A stretch of DNA of 52,095 nt from Acidimicrobiaceae bacterium (lineage in GTDB: Bacteria; Actinomycetota; Acidimicrobiia; Acidimicrobiales; Bog-793): assembly GCA_003139355.1 (NCBI GenBank), contig PLIM01000087.1:6573-58667 (forward strand), read 5' to 3'. The translations under genes and the position numbers were made by a program. Under the pieces are notes generated by a model. It was given only the letters and a program-made list of their open reading frames with translations, was not told the origin of the DNA and did no database searches. Positions 20,155 to 30,740 of this stretch are shown here, one piece after another; position 1 is the stretch's first letter; each line of letters opens with the position of its first letter.

Positions 20155-20253
20155 CCTGTGGGTGCCGAAAACCTCATCCAGGTCTTCAACCCGGACTTTC
20201 GGTGACGTGAGGTTCCTGGCGAAGATTGAGGTGCGGCACTCTCTTTCCTCTAC

Positions 20254-20628
20254 GTGGCCTTCGTTCGTCTGCTCCAGCTGGTCCGGTTCACCTGGGGCGG
20301 CCAAGAGGAACTGGCCATCGAAGTCGCCATCGTCCGCCACGAGGTCTCCGTGTTGCGCCGCCAGGTCGCTCGTCCCGGCCTGCGGCCATCGGATCGAGCA
20401 GTCCTAGCGGGGTTGAGTCGGCTGTTCTCAACGGCTCGCCGGAGACGGTTATTCGTCCAGCCCGAGACTCTGCACCACTGGACCGAGATCTGGTGCGAAG
20501 GGATGGACGTACCCGGACCGACGGTCGGACGGCCGGCACCGCCGGTGGGCACTGTGCATCTCGTGAGCTGGGCGGATGGGTTTTCGGCACCGACACGCCA
20601 TGAGTCGTCTCCTCGTCGTTGGATGTGA
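20254..20628 (+). pseudogene. Truncated/decayed integrase-core transposase (N-terminal region only)
   Basis: MAFVRLLQLVRFTWGGQEELAIEVAIVRHEVSVLRRQVARPGLRPSDRAVLAGLSRLFSTARRRRLFVQPETLHHWTEIW resembles the N-terminus of actinobacterial integrase-core transposases; no DDE catalytic domain follows. Confidence 0.7.
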
Positions 20629-20750
20629 CCTGCCACCGTGAACTCCCTTCCTCCCTCTGGGAAGGCCGGATTGCCACGACGGATTGCCAAGAAGAGCGAC
20701 AGCAAGAGTTCAGTCCGTCCGAAAGAACCGTTACCAGGAAGTATGTCTGG

Positions 20751-20822
20751 CGCCCTCGGCAGGATTCGAACCTGCGCACCCGGCTCCGGAGGCCGATGCT
20801 CTATCCCCTGAGCTACGAGGGC
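20751..20822 (-). tRNA. tRNA-Arg (anticodon CCG); genomically encoded CCA extends to 20748
   Basis: Minus strand: GCCCTCG TA GCTC AGGGGATA GAGC A TCGGC CTCCGGA GCCGG GTGCG CAGGTTCGAATCCTG CGAGGGC G CCA; cloverleaf arms and 7-bp acceptor stem fit. Confidence 0.93.
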
Positions 20823-20875
20823 TCGCTTGAGCGCAAGTTGCATGCTAGCGGGACTTCAGCCATTCTCGGACTCAA

Positions 20876-22486
20876 ATGACCACCGAACGACGCCTGGCCG
20901 ATGGGATCGTCGCGGCTCTTGCGGCCCTTCATATCCCAGTCGAGCCGCAGGAGGTCCAGCTCGTCCGCCCGGCGCGCCCGGAGCATGGTGACTGGTCGAC
21001 CAACGCTGCACTCGTCGTCGCGAAGTCCGTCGGTCGGGCGCCTCGCGACGTTGCCGCGGCTCTCGTGGCCGCGCTCCAGGACGCAGAGATCTACGAGGTA
21101 GTCGCGGTCGAGGCCGCGGGGCCCGGGTTTGTCAATTTCAAGCTTGCGACCTCGTGGTTGCACCACGCGCTCATGGACGTCGTCGCTGCAGGCGAAGAGA
21201 CCTACGCGACTCCGGAGCTCGGAGCCGGGGAGCGGGTCCAGATCGAGTTCGTATCCGCCAACCCGACTGGCCCGCTGCACGTCGGCAACGGCTGGCTCGG
21301 CTCGTACGGCGACGCTCTCGGGCGGGTGATGAGCCGGTGCGGCTGGGAAGTAGAGCGGGAGTTCTACGTGAACGATACTGGCGGCCAGATCCGCCTTCTC
21401 GGCGAGAGCCTTCTCGCCCGACGCCGCGGCGAGGTTGTGCCGGAGGAGGGCTACCAGGGCGAGTACGTCACGCAGTTGGCGCAGCAGTACGAGGGGCCCG
21501 AGGACATCGTCCAAGCCGGCCGGTTTGCCAGCGAGGCAATCCTCGAGAACATACGGGAGACCCTCGAGAGGCTCGACATTTGTTTCGACGAGTGGTACTC
21601 ACAAGCCTCGATCGAAGAGAGCGGCCAGGTTGGCGAGACGATCGAGTTGTTTCGCGAACGGGGGCTCGTGTACGAGGACGACGGGGCGATCTGGCTCCGG
21701 TCCACCGAGGTCGGCGACACCCGCGACCGTGTGCTGATCAGGTCTAACGGCGATGTCACCTACCTCGCAGGCGATCTCGCGTACCACCGCGACAAGTTCC
21801 TTGTCCGCAAGTTCGATCGGGTCATCGACGTCTTCGGCGCGGACCACCACGGCCAGGTCGCCAGCCTGAAGGCCGGCGTCACGGCGCTCGGCATCGACCG
21901 CGACAGGCTGGAGATCCGCCTCGGTCAGCTCGTCAACATCGTCGGCCGCCGGATGTCGAAGCGCTCCGGGAACTTCATCAAGCTCGACTCGGTCATCGAC
22001 GAGATCGGAGCCGACGCGACCCGGCTCCTGTCGCTCCTCAATTCGATCGACCAGGCCACGACGCTCGACCTCGAGCTCATGAAACGACGGTCGATGGAGA
22101 ATCCCGTGTTCTATGTGCAGTATGCACATGCTCGGATCGCCGCGATCGACCGCAAACGCGCCGAGCGCGGAATCGAGCGCGTGCCCATCTCGGAGGCCAA
22201 CCTGGCCCTGCTCATTCACGACCGAGAGCTCGAGTTGATGCGCTGCCTTGTCGACCTGCCCTATGTGGTCGGAGAAGCGGCCAAAGAGCGCGCACCACAC
22301 AAGGTGACCAACTGGGTTCGCCTGCTCGCCGGCGAGTTCCATGGCTTCTATCACGACTGCCGCGTTCTGTCCGACGAGGTCCCGTTCGAGCTCACTCAGG
22401 CTCGGTTGTGGCTGGTCGAAGGAGTCCGGATCGGTCTCGCGATCGCGCTCAGCCTCCTCGGGGTCCGGGCACCGGACGCGATGTGA
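20876..22486 (+). CDS. argS: Arginyl-tRNA synthetase
   Basis: IEFVSANPTGPLHVGNGWLGSYGDALGRVM (HVGN class I signature), FGADHHGQVASLKAGV, GRRMSKRSGNFIKLDSVI (KMSKS-like). Confidence 0.96.
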   Translation: MTTERRLADGIVAALAALHIPVEPQEVQLVRPARPEHGDWSTNAALVVAKSVGRAPRDVAAALVAALQDAEIYEVVAVEAAGPGFVNFKLATSWLHHALMDVVAAGEETYATPELGAGERVQIEFVSANPTGPLHVGNGWLGSYGDALGRVMSRCGWEVEREFYVNDTGGQIRLLGESLLARRRGEVVPEEGYQGEYVTQLAQQYEGPEDIVQAGRFASEAILENIRETLERLDICFDEWYSQASIEESGQVGETIELFRERGLVYEDDGAIWLRSTEVGDTRDRVLIRSNGDVTYLAGDLAYHRDKFLVRKFDRVIDVFGADHHGQVASLKAGVTALGIDRDRLEIRLGQLVNIVGRRMSKRSGNFIKLDSVIDEIGADATRLLSLLNSIDQATTLDLELMKRRSMENPVFYVQYAHARIAAIDRKRAERGIERVPISEANLALLIHDRELELMRCLVDLPYVVGEAAKERAPHKVTNWVRLLAGEFHGFYHDCRVLSDEVPFELTQARLWLVEGVRIGLAIALSLLGVRAPDAM

Positions 22487-23847
22487 CCAGCCCCCAAGCT
22501 CCATCTGGGGCGCCTAGGCCCAAGTTGCCGCCGCCCGAGTCGTCGTCGCCGCCCGAGGGCCCGATCCATCGGGCCCTGCTTCCCGACACGTCGGCCATTA
22601 CTGCTGACGGTCACCTGAGCGTAGGCGGGGTCGACCTTCTACTGCTCGCGGAGGACGTAGGCACACCGGTGTTCGTCTACGACGAGGACCACATGCGCAA
22701 TCGGTGCCGCGAGGCTGCCCAGGGCTTCGAGGCCGGCGTTGCCTACGCGACGAAGGCTTTCTTGTGCAAAGCGATGGCGACGCTGGCCCTCGAGGAGAAG
22801 ATGGCGCTCGATGTCTCCACCGGTGGGGAACTGGCGGTCGCGCTCGCGGGAGGAGCGACGGGTGAGCGCCTCGTGTGCCACGGCAACAACAAGTCCTCCG
22901 AGGAGCTCGCGGCGGCGCTCAGCGTCGGCGTCGGCCGGATCGTCATCGACTCGTTCGATGAGATCGGCCGGCTGCGCGCTCTGAGCACCGCGGGCGTGGC
23001 ATCCGGCTCGGCGAGTCATCGGCCTCGCCTGTTGGTCCGCGTGACGCCCGGTATTGAGGCGCACACCCACGAGTACGTGAAGACTGGGCAGGAAGACACG
23101 AAATTCGGTTTCTCACTGGCTTCGGGAGCGGCGGCCGAAGCGGTCGACGCGCTCAGGCATCTGGCGGACTTCGAGCTTGTCGGGGTTCACGCGCACATCG
23201 GCAGCCAGATCTTCGAGGTCTCCGCTTTCGCCGAGGAGATCGCCGCTCTCGCCCCGTTCGTGGTCGAGAACCGGTTTACGGAATGCTGCATCGGCGGCGG
23301 CCTCGGCGTTGCATACGTCGAAGGGGAGGTGGCACCTTCCATCACCGAGTGGGCGCGGGCCGTGCACTCGGCAGCGAGGACAGTGGGCCTCCCCTTGACG
23401 GTGCGCGTCACCGCCGAGCCGGGTCGCGCCGTGGTTGCGAGCGCGGCTGTGACGCTGTACCGGGTCGGCACCATCAAGCGGCTCCCAGGCTTGCGCACTT
23501 ACATCGCGGTCGACGGCGGCATGTCCGACAATCCGCGGCCGGTGCTCTACGGCAGTGGTTACGAGGCCTTCCTGCCCCGCGCACCGCTGGCACCTCGGCC
23601 ACTTGCCGCTCGGCTGGTGGGCAAGCATTGCGAGTCCGGTGACGTCATAGTCGATGACGCACGGCTTCCTTGCGACCTCGCTGTCGGTGATGTGCTGGCC
23701 ACCCCGGTCACCGGCGCGTACGGATTCGCCATGTCTTCGAACTACAACCGGGTGCTGCGTCCCCCCGTCGTGTTCGTCTCAGGGGGCCGATCGCGGGTCG
23801 TCGTCCGGCGCGAGACCGTAGCCGACCTGCTCGCCCGCGAAACCTGA
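22483..23847 (+). CDS. lysA: Diaminopimelate decarboxylase
   Basis: GTPVFVYDEDHMRNRCREAAQGFEAGVAYATKAFLCKAMA, HIGSQIFEVSAFAEEI, CESGDVIVDDARLP. Start GTG 22483 overlaps the argS stop. Confidence 0.94.
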   Translation: MTSPQAPSGAPRPKLPPPESSSPPEGPIHRALLPDTSAITADGHLSVGGVDLLLLAEDVGTPVFVYDEDHMRNRCREAAQGFEAGVAYATKAFLCKAMATLALEEKMALDVSTGGELAVALAGGATGERLVCHGNNKSSEELAAALSVGVGRIVIDSFDEIGRLRALSTAGVASGSASHRPRLLVRVTPGIEAHTHEYVKTGQEDTKFGFSLASGAAAEAVDALRHLADFELVGVHAHIGSQIFEVSAFAEEIAALAPFVVENRFTECCIGGGLGVAYVEGEVAPSITEWARAVHSAARTVGLPLTVRVTAEPGRAVVASAAVTLYRVGTIKRLPGLRTYIAVDGGMSDNPRPVLYGSGYEAFLPRAPLAPRPLAARLVGKHCESGDVIVDDARLPCDLAVGDVLATPVTGAYGFAMSSNYNRVLRPPVVFVSGGRSRVVVRRETVADLLARET

Positions 23848-23867
23848 CTCCGCTCGTCTTGTAACTT

Positions 23868-25211
23868 GTGCCGGTGGGCGAGCCTCGATCGAGCGAAACA
23901 CCCGGCACCGATGTGGTGCGCGTCGGCCTTCTTGGCTACGGCAACGTCGGCGTTGCCTTCACCCGGCTCATCGACTCGCAAACTGAGGCGATCGCGCTCC
24001 GTACCGGCCTCGAGCTGCGAGTCACGCGCATTGCTGTCAGGGACACCGCGAAACAAAGGCCCGGTTCTGCACTTTCCGACGCCGGCGAGCGACTCTCCAG
24101 CGACGCCGCCTCGCTTGTGAACGACCCGTCGATCGACGTCGTCGTCGAGCTCGTCGGCGGAATCGAGCCGGCGCGCACCTTGGTGCTCACGGCTCTCGCG
24201 GCAGGCAAGCCTGTCGTCACGGCCAACAAGGAGCTCCTCGCGTCCTTTGGGGCCGAGCTTCTTCAAGCAGCCGAGAACGGGGGAGTCGACCTGTTCTACG
24301 AGGCCTCCGTAGCGGGCGCGATCCCGCTCGTCCGGCTCCTCAACGACTCGCTCGCGGGAGAGCGGATCGTCCGCGTGATGGGAATCGTGAACGGCACGAC
24401 GAACTACGTGCTCACCTCCATGAGCGAGGAGGGCTGCGATTACGGCCGGGCACTCGCGGAGGCGCAGGCTCTCGGTTACGCGGAGGCCGACCCTACCGCG
24501 GACGTCGAAGGCTTCGACGCCCGAGCCAAGGCTGCCATCCTCGCCGGCATCGCGTTCGACGCGGACGTTGTCGCGAGCGACGTCTACACCGAGGGGATCA
24601 CGGCCATCGGCGCTTCCGACATAGCTTTTGCCCACAAGCTCGGCTACGAGGTCAAGCTGCTGGCCGTCGCTGAGCGCGTGAGCGACGGTCCCACGCCCGC
24701 CGTCGCTGTACGCGTCCATCCTGCCATGGTCCCCCGGGAGCACCCTCTTGCGAGCGTTCGCGGAGCGTTCAACGCGGTTTTCGTCGAAGGCGATACCGCC
24801 GGCGAGCTCATGGTCTACGGCCGCGGTGCCGGCGGGATGGCGACGGCGAGTGCCGTGCTCGGTGATGTGGTGGAGGCAGCGCACCATCGCCGCGAGGAGA
24901 TGAGGGGCCGGGCCGTCCGCCGCGAGCAAATCGAGATCCGGCCGATCTCCGCGCTTCGAACCCAGTACTACCTCACTATGGATGTGAAGGATCAGCCCGG
25001 CGTGCTGGCGTCGGTGGCCCACGTGTTCGGTGAGCACCATGTCTCGATCCGCTCCATGGAACAGATCGACATCGGTGACGGGGCTCGCCTGGTGTTCATC
25101 ACGCACACCGCCCGTGAAGCCGACGTTCAGGCGACCCTCGCCTCGCTCGCGGAGTTGGATGTCGTCGCTCGCATCGGCGTGGTGCTGAGGGTCATCGGGC
25201 CGGAACGTTGA
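23868..25211 (+). CDS. hom: Homoserine dehydrogenase with C-terminal ACT domain
   Basis: [61 protein letters not shown]-terminal [33 protein letters not shown]. Confidence 0.96.
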   Translation: MPVGEPRSSETPGTDVVRVGLLGYGNVGVAFTRLIDSQTEAIALRTGLELRVTRIAVRDTAKQRPGSALSDAGERLSSDAASLVNDPSIDVVVELVGGIEPARTLVLTALAAGKPVVTANKELLASFGAELLQAAENGGVDLFYEASVAGAIPLVRLLNDSLAGERIVRVMGIVNGTTNYVLTSMSEEGCDYGRALAEAQALGYAEADPTADVEGFDARAKAAILAGIAFDADVVASDVYTEGITAIGASDIAFAHKLGYEVKLLAVAERVSDGPTPAVAVRVHPAMVPREHPLASVRGAFNAVFVEGDTAGELMVYGRGAGGMATASAVLGDVVEAAHHRREEMRGRAVRREQIEIRPISALRTQYYLTMDVKDQPGVLASVAHVFGEHHVSIRSMEQIDIGDGARLVFITHTAREADVQATLASLAELDVVARIGVVLRVIGPER

Positions 25212-25221
25212 TCGGGACCCA

Positions 25222-26262
25222 GTGAGCTCCTGGCGCGGTGTGATCGAGGAGTATCGAGACTTCCTCCCTGTCTCCGAGGCGACACCGGTGGTGACGCTGT
25301 TGGAGGGCGCGACGCCCTTGCTTGCGGCCCCGCGGCTGTCAGAGCGGGTCGGTGCCGATGTTCTCCTCAAGCTCGAGGGAGCCAACCCGACCGGTTCGTT
25401 CAAGGACCGGGGCATGACGGTGGCGATCTCCAAGGCTGCCGAGGAGGGCGTCAAGGCGGTCGTTTGCGCCTCGACCGGCAACACCTCCGCCTCCGCGGCG
25501 GCCTACGCGGCCCGAGCGGGGATGAGTTGCGCGGTGCTCATACCGGAGGGTCATATCGCCCTAGGCAAGCTCGCGCAGGCCCTTGTGCACGGGGCGCGCG
25601 TCCTGCAGGTACGGGGCAACTTCGACGTTGCCCTCGAGATCGTGCGAGAGCTGCCGCGCCGTGCACCGGTAGTGGTCGTGAATTCGGTGAACCCGTTTCG
25701 CATCGAGGGGCAGAAGACCGGCGCCTTTGAGATCGTGGACCGCCTCGGGGATGCTCCCGAGGTCCACTGCATCCCGGTGGGCAACGCCGGGAACATCACG
25801 GCCTATTGGCGTGGATATTGCGAGTACCGCAACGCCGGGCGCTCCACACGGCTGCCGAGAATGTTCGGGTTCCAGGCCGCCGGCGCGGCGCCGATCGTCG
25901 TCGGTCATCCGATTGCCGAGCCCGAGACCGTCGCCACGGCCATCCGGATCGGCAACCCGGCTTCGTGGTACGGAGCGACAGCGGCAGCGTCGGAGTCCGG
26001 CGGAGGGATCTACGCGGTGACCGACGAGGAGATCCTGGAGGCCTACCGGTTCCTCGCCACCGAGGAGTCGGTCTTCTGCGAGGCAGCCTCGGCGGCGTCT
26101 GTCGCGGGCCTGCTGAGAACTCCTGTGCCGAAAGGCACGACCGTCGTGTGCGTGCTGACCGGCCACGGGCTGAAGGACCCGGATCTGGCGATCAGCCAAG
26201 TGTCGGTGCCTCCGGTGGTCGACGCCGACCTCTCCTCGGTGCTCGGCGCACTCGGGCTCTGA
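25222..26262 (+). CDS. thrC: Threonine synthase
   Basis: [76 protein letters not shown]. Confidence 0.95.
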   Translation: MSSWRGVIEEYRDFLPVSEATPVVTLLEGATPLLAAPRLSERVGADVLLKLEGANPTGSFKDRGMTVAISKAAEEGVKAVVCASTGNTSASAAAYAARAGMSCAVLIPEGHIALGKLAQALVHGARVLQVRGNFDVALEIVRELPRRAPVVVVNSVNPFRIEGQKTGAFEIVDRLGDAPEVHCIPVGNAGNITAYWRGYCEYRNAGRSTRLPRMFGFQAAGAAPIVVGHPIAEPETVATAIRIGNPASWYGATAAASESGGGIYAVTDEEILEAYRFLATEESVFCEAASAASVAGLLRTPVPKGTTVVCVLTGHGLKDPDLAISQVSVPPVVDADLSSVLGALGL

Positions 26263-26296
26263 CTGCGCCACGCGGTCGGTTCCACGGGAACGGTGC

Positions 26297-26325
26297 TTGC
26301 TGGGAGCTCAATACTCCGCTAGCAT
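26297..26325 (+). promoter_or_regulatory. Candidate housekeeping promoter for rho
   Basis: TTGCTG (26297-26302) - 17 bp - TAGCAT (26320-26325), upstream of a roughly 380-nt untranslated stretch before rho. Confidence 0.5.
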
Positions 26326-26712
26326 GCAGTTGCCCTCGTTCGTCATTGCGGATGCCAGCTCGCCCCTTGGGCGGGCGACCCGAATGGGGCGGCGGGAATC
26401 GCAGAGGTCCTTTCCCGGTTGTTGCTTACACCGGCGCTTCCCCCGTGCAGACGCCTTAGCCGCCGTGGGCACCCACTGATTGGGCTGTGCGATCCGGCGA
26501 AGTCGACGACTCGTTCTGCTCGGAAACTCCCAGCATCGGATCGCAGGCTCGGGTCGATTGCGTGACCCGACTTGGTCTTGGTTCGGGTGACCGCCCGGGA
26601 GGGTAGGTCGTGGGGGCATCGGGGGACCAACGACATCGCGGAATTCCGGAAGGTCCGGGAACAACCTCCAAAGAACCACCTTGAGTAACAGGATTATCCA
26701 GAGAGGAAGTTG

Positions 26713-28707
26713 ATGAGCGAAGAACAGCTCGAGCGTTCGATCCTTGAGCGCAAAGCGAGCGACGAGCTTCGGGCAATCGCGACCGCCATGTCCCTCGAGC
26801 CCGTGGCTCGTACGCGCAAGGCGGATCTCGTGAACCAGATCCTGCGGGCCGCCGGCGTCGAGGTCGAGGGCACCGCACCGTCGCACGCGAGTAGCACGGC
26901 ATCGCCGCAATCACCGCCTTCCAACGGTGGCGCCGCCGACTCGCGCCAGGCAGCCGCGGCAGACGGCGCATCCGCGTCGAAGTCGGCGCGAGGTCGCACC
27001 TCCAGAGCCCGGTCCACAGTCAAGGCGGGTTCGGCGGACTCGCTGCCGGCCCACGCCGAAGTGAACGCCAACGGCGGCGGGCCAGCTCAAGAACTGGGCG
27101 AGGGCCGTGACGGCTCGTTGGCGGCGGGCTCGGCGCTCGGCAACGGGAAGGACTCCGCAGCCTCGACGGACTCCGCGGACGCGGTCGCAGAAGGCGCAGC
27201 CGCCATCCTGGCGGGCTCCCACTTCGACCGAGGCAGTCGGGAGCCAGCCCCGGCGACCGGTGCAAGCTCTGCTTACAGCGAGCTGCGGTCCGGTGAGCTC
27301 GCGTCGAATGTGGCCGGCGGTGCCGCTGGCGGTGCTGAGACGCTTGATCGGATGGCCGGGGATGTGCCGACCACGCTTCGCCCTCAGCGTCAGCCCCAGC
27401 AGCACTCGCAGCCAGGTCGAGGCAATCAGGGTGGCCAGAATGGCCAGGGCAGCCAGGTCGAGGCAGGCAACCGCCGCGGGCGCCGTCGTCGCGGACGTGA
27501 CCGCGAGCGCGGCGGTCAGGAGCCGCAGGGTGGCGGCCAGGAAGTGGCATGGCAGGGCGAGCTCGTGCCGGTCCGTGGCCTGCTCGATCTAAGGGACGAG
27601 GGCTACGGTTTCCTTCGTACGAGCGGCTACCTGCCGAGTGTCAAGGACGTGTACATCTCGGTCTCGCAGGCCAGGCGGTTCGCGCTGCGCCGTGGCGACG
27701 CCATCGAGGGTGCATGCCGTCCGGCGGGACCGAGCGAGAAATACCCGGCCTTGTTGCGTATCGACACGGTTTGCGGGATGAAGCCGGAGGACGCCCGTGA
27801 GAGGCCGCGCTTCGAGGACCTGACTCCGCTGTTTCCCGACCAGCGGATGCGGCTCGAGCTGAAGGACGATCCGCTCAACACGACCGCACGGATAGTCGAC
27901 CTGATCTCGCCCATCGGCAAGGGACAGAGAAGCATGATCGTTTCGCCACCGAAGGCGGGCAAGACGACGATCCTCAAGCAGATAGCCCATTCGATAGAGC
28001 AGAACGATCCGAGCGTCCATCTCATGGTCCTGCTCGTGGACGAGCGTCCCGAGGAGGCCACGGACTGGCGCCGCTCAGTGAAAGGCGAGGTGATCGCCTC
28101 GACCTTCGACCGTCCCGCCGACGAGCACACGACCGTTGCGGAGCTCGCGATCGAGCGGGCCAAGCGGCTTGTCGAGCTCGGCAGGGACGTCGTGATCATC
28201 CTGGACGGGATCACCCGACTCGCCCGGGCCTACAACCTGGCCCAGCCGGCAACCGGTCGCATCATGTCCGGTGGCGTGGACTCCGGCGCTTTGTACCCAC
28301 CCAAGAAGTTCTTCGGAGCCGCTCGGAACATCGAGGAGGGGGGCTCGCTCACGATCCTCGCGACCGCCCTCGTGGAAACGGGCTCGAAGATGGATGAAGT
28401 GATCTTCGAGGAGTTCAAGGGCACCGGCAACATGGAGCTGCGCCTCGACCGCAAGCTGGCCGAGCGGCGGATCTACCCGGCGATCGACGTCAACGCCAGC
28501 TCGACACGCCACGAGGAGCTGCTCTTCGATCGCTCCCAGCTCCAGCAGGTCTGGAAGCTCCGCCGGGTGCTCAACGGCCTTGGCAGCGATGGAGGCGGCG
28601 GTGCTGCCGGGGCCGGTCTCGAGCTCCTCATGGACAAGATCCGCACCACACGTTCCAACGACGAGTTCCTCGCCGAGATCGCCAAGGCGGCGATCCCGGG
28701 CGGCTGA
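26713..28707 (+). CDS. rho: Transcription termination factor Rho with long low-complexity insertion
   Basis: [84 protein letters not shown]. Confidence 0.97.
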   Translation: MSEEQLERSILERKASDELRAIATAMSLEPVARTRKADLVNQILRAAGVEVEGTAPSHASSTASPQSPPSNGGAADSRQAAAADGASASKSARGRTSRARSTVKAGSADSLPAHAEVNANGGGPAQELGEGRDGSLAAGSALGNGKDSAASTDSADAVAEGAAAILAGSHFDRGSREPAPATGASSAYSELRSGELASNVAGGAAGGAETLDRMAGDVPTTLRPQRQPQQHSQPGRGNQGGQNGQGSQVEAGNRRGRRRRGRDRERGGQEPQGGGQEVAWQGELVPVRGLLDLRDEGYGFLRTSGYLPSVKDVYISVSQARRFALRRGDAIEGACRPAGPSEKYPALLRIDTVCGMKPEDARERPRFEDLTPLFPDQRMRLELKDDPLNTTARIVDLISPIGKGQRSMIVSPPKAGKTTILKQIAHSIEQNDPSVHLMVLLVDERPEEATDWRRSVKGEVIASTFDRPADEHTTVAELAIERAKRLVELGRDVVIILDGITRLARAYNLAQPATGRIMSGGVDSGALYPPKKFFGAARNIEEGGSLTILATALVETGSKMDEVIFEEFKGTGNMELRLDRKLAERRIYPAIDVNASSTRHEELLFDRSQLQQVWKLRRVLNGLGSDGGGGAAGAGLELLMDKIRTTRSNDEFLAEIAKAAIPGG

Positions 28708-28765
28708 TTCACCCCGGAGCGGCCCTGGCTCGGGTCGGCCCGGCACGGCTTACAATGGAGAGATC

Positions 28766-28978
28766 ATGAAGACAGACATTCACCCCGCCTACGTGACCGC
28801 GTCAGTGCGCTGCTCGTGCGGGAATAGCTTCATCACGCGATCGACCAAGTCCGACCTGCACGTCGAGCTGTGCAACGAATGCCATCCCTTCTACACCGGC
28901 AAACAGAAGCTGGTGGACACCGGTGGGCGCGTGGAGCGCTTCGAGCGCCGCTACGGCCAGCGCAAGACCAAGCGCTGA
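28766..28978 (+). CDS. rpmE: 50S ribosomal protein L31 (zinc-binding, four-Cys form)
   Basis: [64 protein letters not shown]. Confidence 0.97.
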   Translation: MKTDIHPAYVTASVRCSCGNSFITRSTKSDLHVELCNECHPFYTGKQKLVDTGGRVERFERRYGQRKTKR

Positions 28979-29027
28979 CCCCGCCGGCCTGGCGGAGCGA
29001 CCTGCCCGCAAGGCCGCAGACCTGTCG

Positions 29028-29666
29028 TCAGATGGCTGCCGGCTTACCGAGCCCTGCTTCGACGCGCCGGCGGTACATGACGCCTGTGACGAGGAAGAAG
29101 GCCGCCAAGGCGATCCCTACGCCGATCTCGGCGGGCCAGACGACCAGGTACCCCGGGTAGCTCCTGCCTGTGACGCTCAGCGCCAAAGGCTCGAGACACA
29201 GCGCTCCGGCAACGAGGACTGCGCTCGTCCAGGCCCGCCGAGTGCGCCAACGCTGTCCGAGCAGACCGTAGAGGGGCGCGGTCACAAATCCTCCGAGGAT
29301 GTTCTCCTCATTGGAGAAGAGCAGGCCGTGGACCTCGCGGAGGCTCGTGATGGTCCACTGGCCGCCCTCCAAGGGCCCCATGATCATGAGGAAGTAGCCC
29401 GAGAGCGCCGACAAGGTGGCAACGAGGCCGACCGCCGCAGCGCGGCTCGAGCGCAACTGGCTGCAGCCGAACAGAAATGGCAGCACGAGCCACGGTGCGG
29501 ACAGAAGGCTCAGCGACTCGGTCCAGAGCCCTGTCGCGTTGATGCTGCCCAGGTACTGGTCGCCTCCTCCGAAGATGAGACCGACCACGACGGCGACCAG
29601 GAATACCACCCACGCGGTATAGCACAAACAGGCTCGGGCTGGGTATAGGGATGGCTGGTGTGGCAC
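29028..29666 (-). CDS. Integral membrane protein of unknown function (DUF6518-like)
   Basis: 212 aa, about 6 hydrophobic segments; FGGGDQYLGSINATGLWTESLSLLSAPWLVLPFLFG…GYLVVWPAEIGVGIALAAFFL. Confidence 0.65.
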   Translation of the reverse strand: MPHQPSLYPARACLCYTAWVVFLVAVVVGLIFGGGDQYLGSINATGLWTESLSLLSAPWLVLPFLFGCSQLRSSRAAAVGLVATLSALSGYFLMIMGPLEGGQWTITSLREVHGLLFSNEENILGGFVTAPLYGLLGQRWRTRRAWTSAVLVAGALCLEPLALSVTGRSYPGYLVVWPAEIGVGIALAAFFLVTGVMYRRRVEAGLGKPAAI

Positions 29667-29678
29667 TAGCCTGAGTTC

Positions 29679-30740
29679 GTGCTCGATCGCCTTGAGGCGC
29701 TTGAAGCCGAGTACTCACAGGTCCTCACCCGCCTCTCTGACCCAACGCTCTCGCAGGACCGCAATGAGCTACGCGCGCTGTCGCGCCGCCACAAGGAGCT
29801 CGAAACCGTTGTGCGAAAGATGCACGAGCTCAAGTCCGCGCAGGAGGACGTCAGCATCGCTCGCGAGCTGGCGGCCGATGCCGTCGGCGCCGAGCGCGAG
29901 CTCGGCCGTGACGAGCAGAGTGCCGCGGAGGCAAGGGTCGTGGCACTCGAGACGGGGCTGCGCGACCTGCTGATGCCACGCGACCCGCACGACGGACGAA
30001 ACGTGATCGTCGAGATCCGGGGCGCCGAGGGAGGAGAGGAGGCGAACCTCTTCGCCAAGGACCTGTTCGACATGTACCAGCGTTATGTCGACCACCGGGG
30101 TTGGCGCGTCGAGGTGCTGGACCTTCGCGAGTCGGAGCTCGGTGGTGTCGACGGGGTCACCTTTCTCGTCAAGGGCGAGGACGCCTGGCAGCGCCTGCAC
30201 CAGGAGGCCGGCACTCACCGGGTGCAGCGGATCCCGGTCACCGAGTCCCAGGGACGCGTCCACACCTCCTCTGCGACGGTGAACGTGCTGCCCGAGGCCG
30301 ACGAGATCGAGGTCGAGATCGGCAAGGACGATCTCAAGATCGACGTCTACCGCTCGACCGGGCCGGGGGGACAGTCCGTCAACACGACGGATTCGGCCGT
30401 GCGGATCACCCATCTGCCGACCGGGCTCGTGGTGGCGATGCAGGACGAGAAGAGCCAGATCCAGAACCGGGCGGCTGCGCTCAAAGTGTTACGGGCGCGC
30501 CTTTACGACCTCGAGCAGAAGAAGAACGCAGCCGCTCTTGCCAAAGAGCGCCGCGCCCAGGTCGGTGGTGGTGGCCGCTCGGAAAAGGTCCGCACGTACA
30601 ACTTCAAGGACAACCGGGTCACCGATCACAGGATCGGGCTCACCTTGAAAAAGCTCGACCGCATCTTGACGGGTGACCTCGAAGAGCTCGTCGAAGCATT
30701 GCTGGCAGACGAGCGGAGCCGCCAGCTCGTCGAGGGATGA
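29679..30740 (+). CDS. prfA: Peptide chain release factor 1
   Basis: [69 protein letters not shown] (GGQ), [19 protein letters not shown]. Confidence 0.96.
   Translation: MLDRLEALEAEYSQVLTRLSDPTLSQDRNELRALSRRHKELETVVRKMHELKSAQEDVSIARELAADAVGAERELGRDEQSAAEARVVALETGLRDLLMPRDPHDGRNVIVEIRGAEGGEEANLFAKDLFDMYQRYVDHRGWRVEVLDLRESELGGVDGVTFLVKGEDAWQRLHQEAGTHRVQRIPVTESQGRVHTSSATVNVLPEADEIEVEIGKDDLKIDVYRSTGPGGQSVNTTDSAVRITHLPTGLVVAMQDEKSQIQNRAAALKVLRARLYDLEQKKNAAALAKERRAQVGGGGRSEKVRTYNFKDNRVTDHRIGLTLKKLDRILTGDLEELVEALLADERSRQLVEG

Noticed and set aside
20660-20690. CGGATTGCCA direct repeat as an IS target-site duplication
   Set aside because: Copies are only 13 bp apart with no element between them; mentioned only as context for the scar.
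23742-25484. 580-aa minus-strand ORF over lysA/hom/thrC
   Set aside because: Antisense to three well-supported genes; spans their boundaries; no motifs.
26297-26479. 60-aa ORF in the rho leader
   Set aside because: No RBS, no coding signal, starts inside the putative promoter; better explained as leader sequence.
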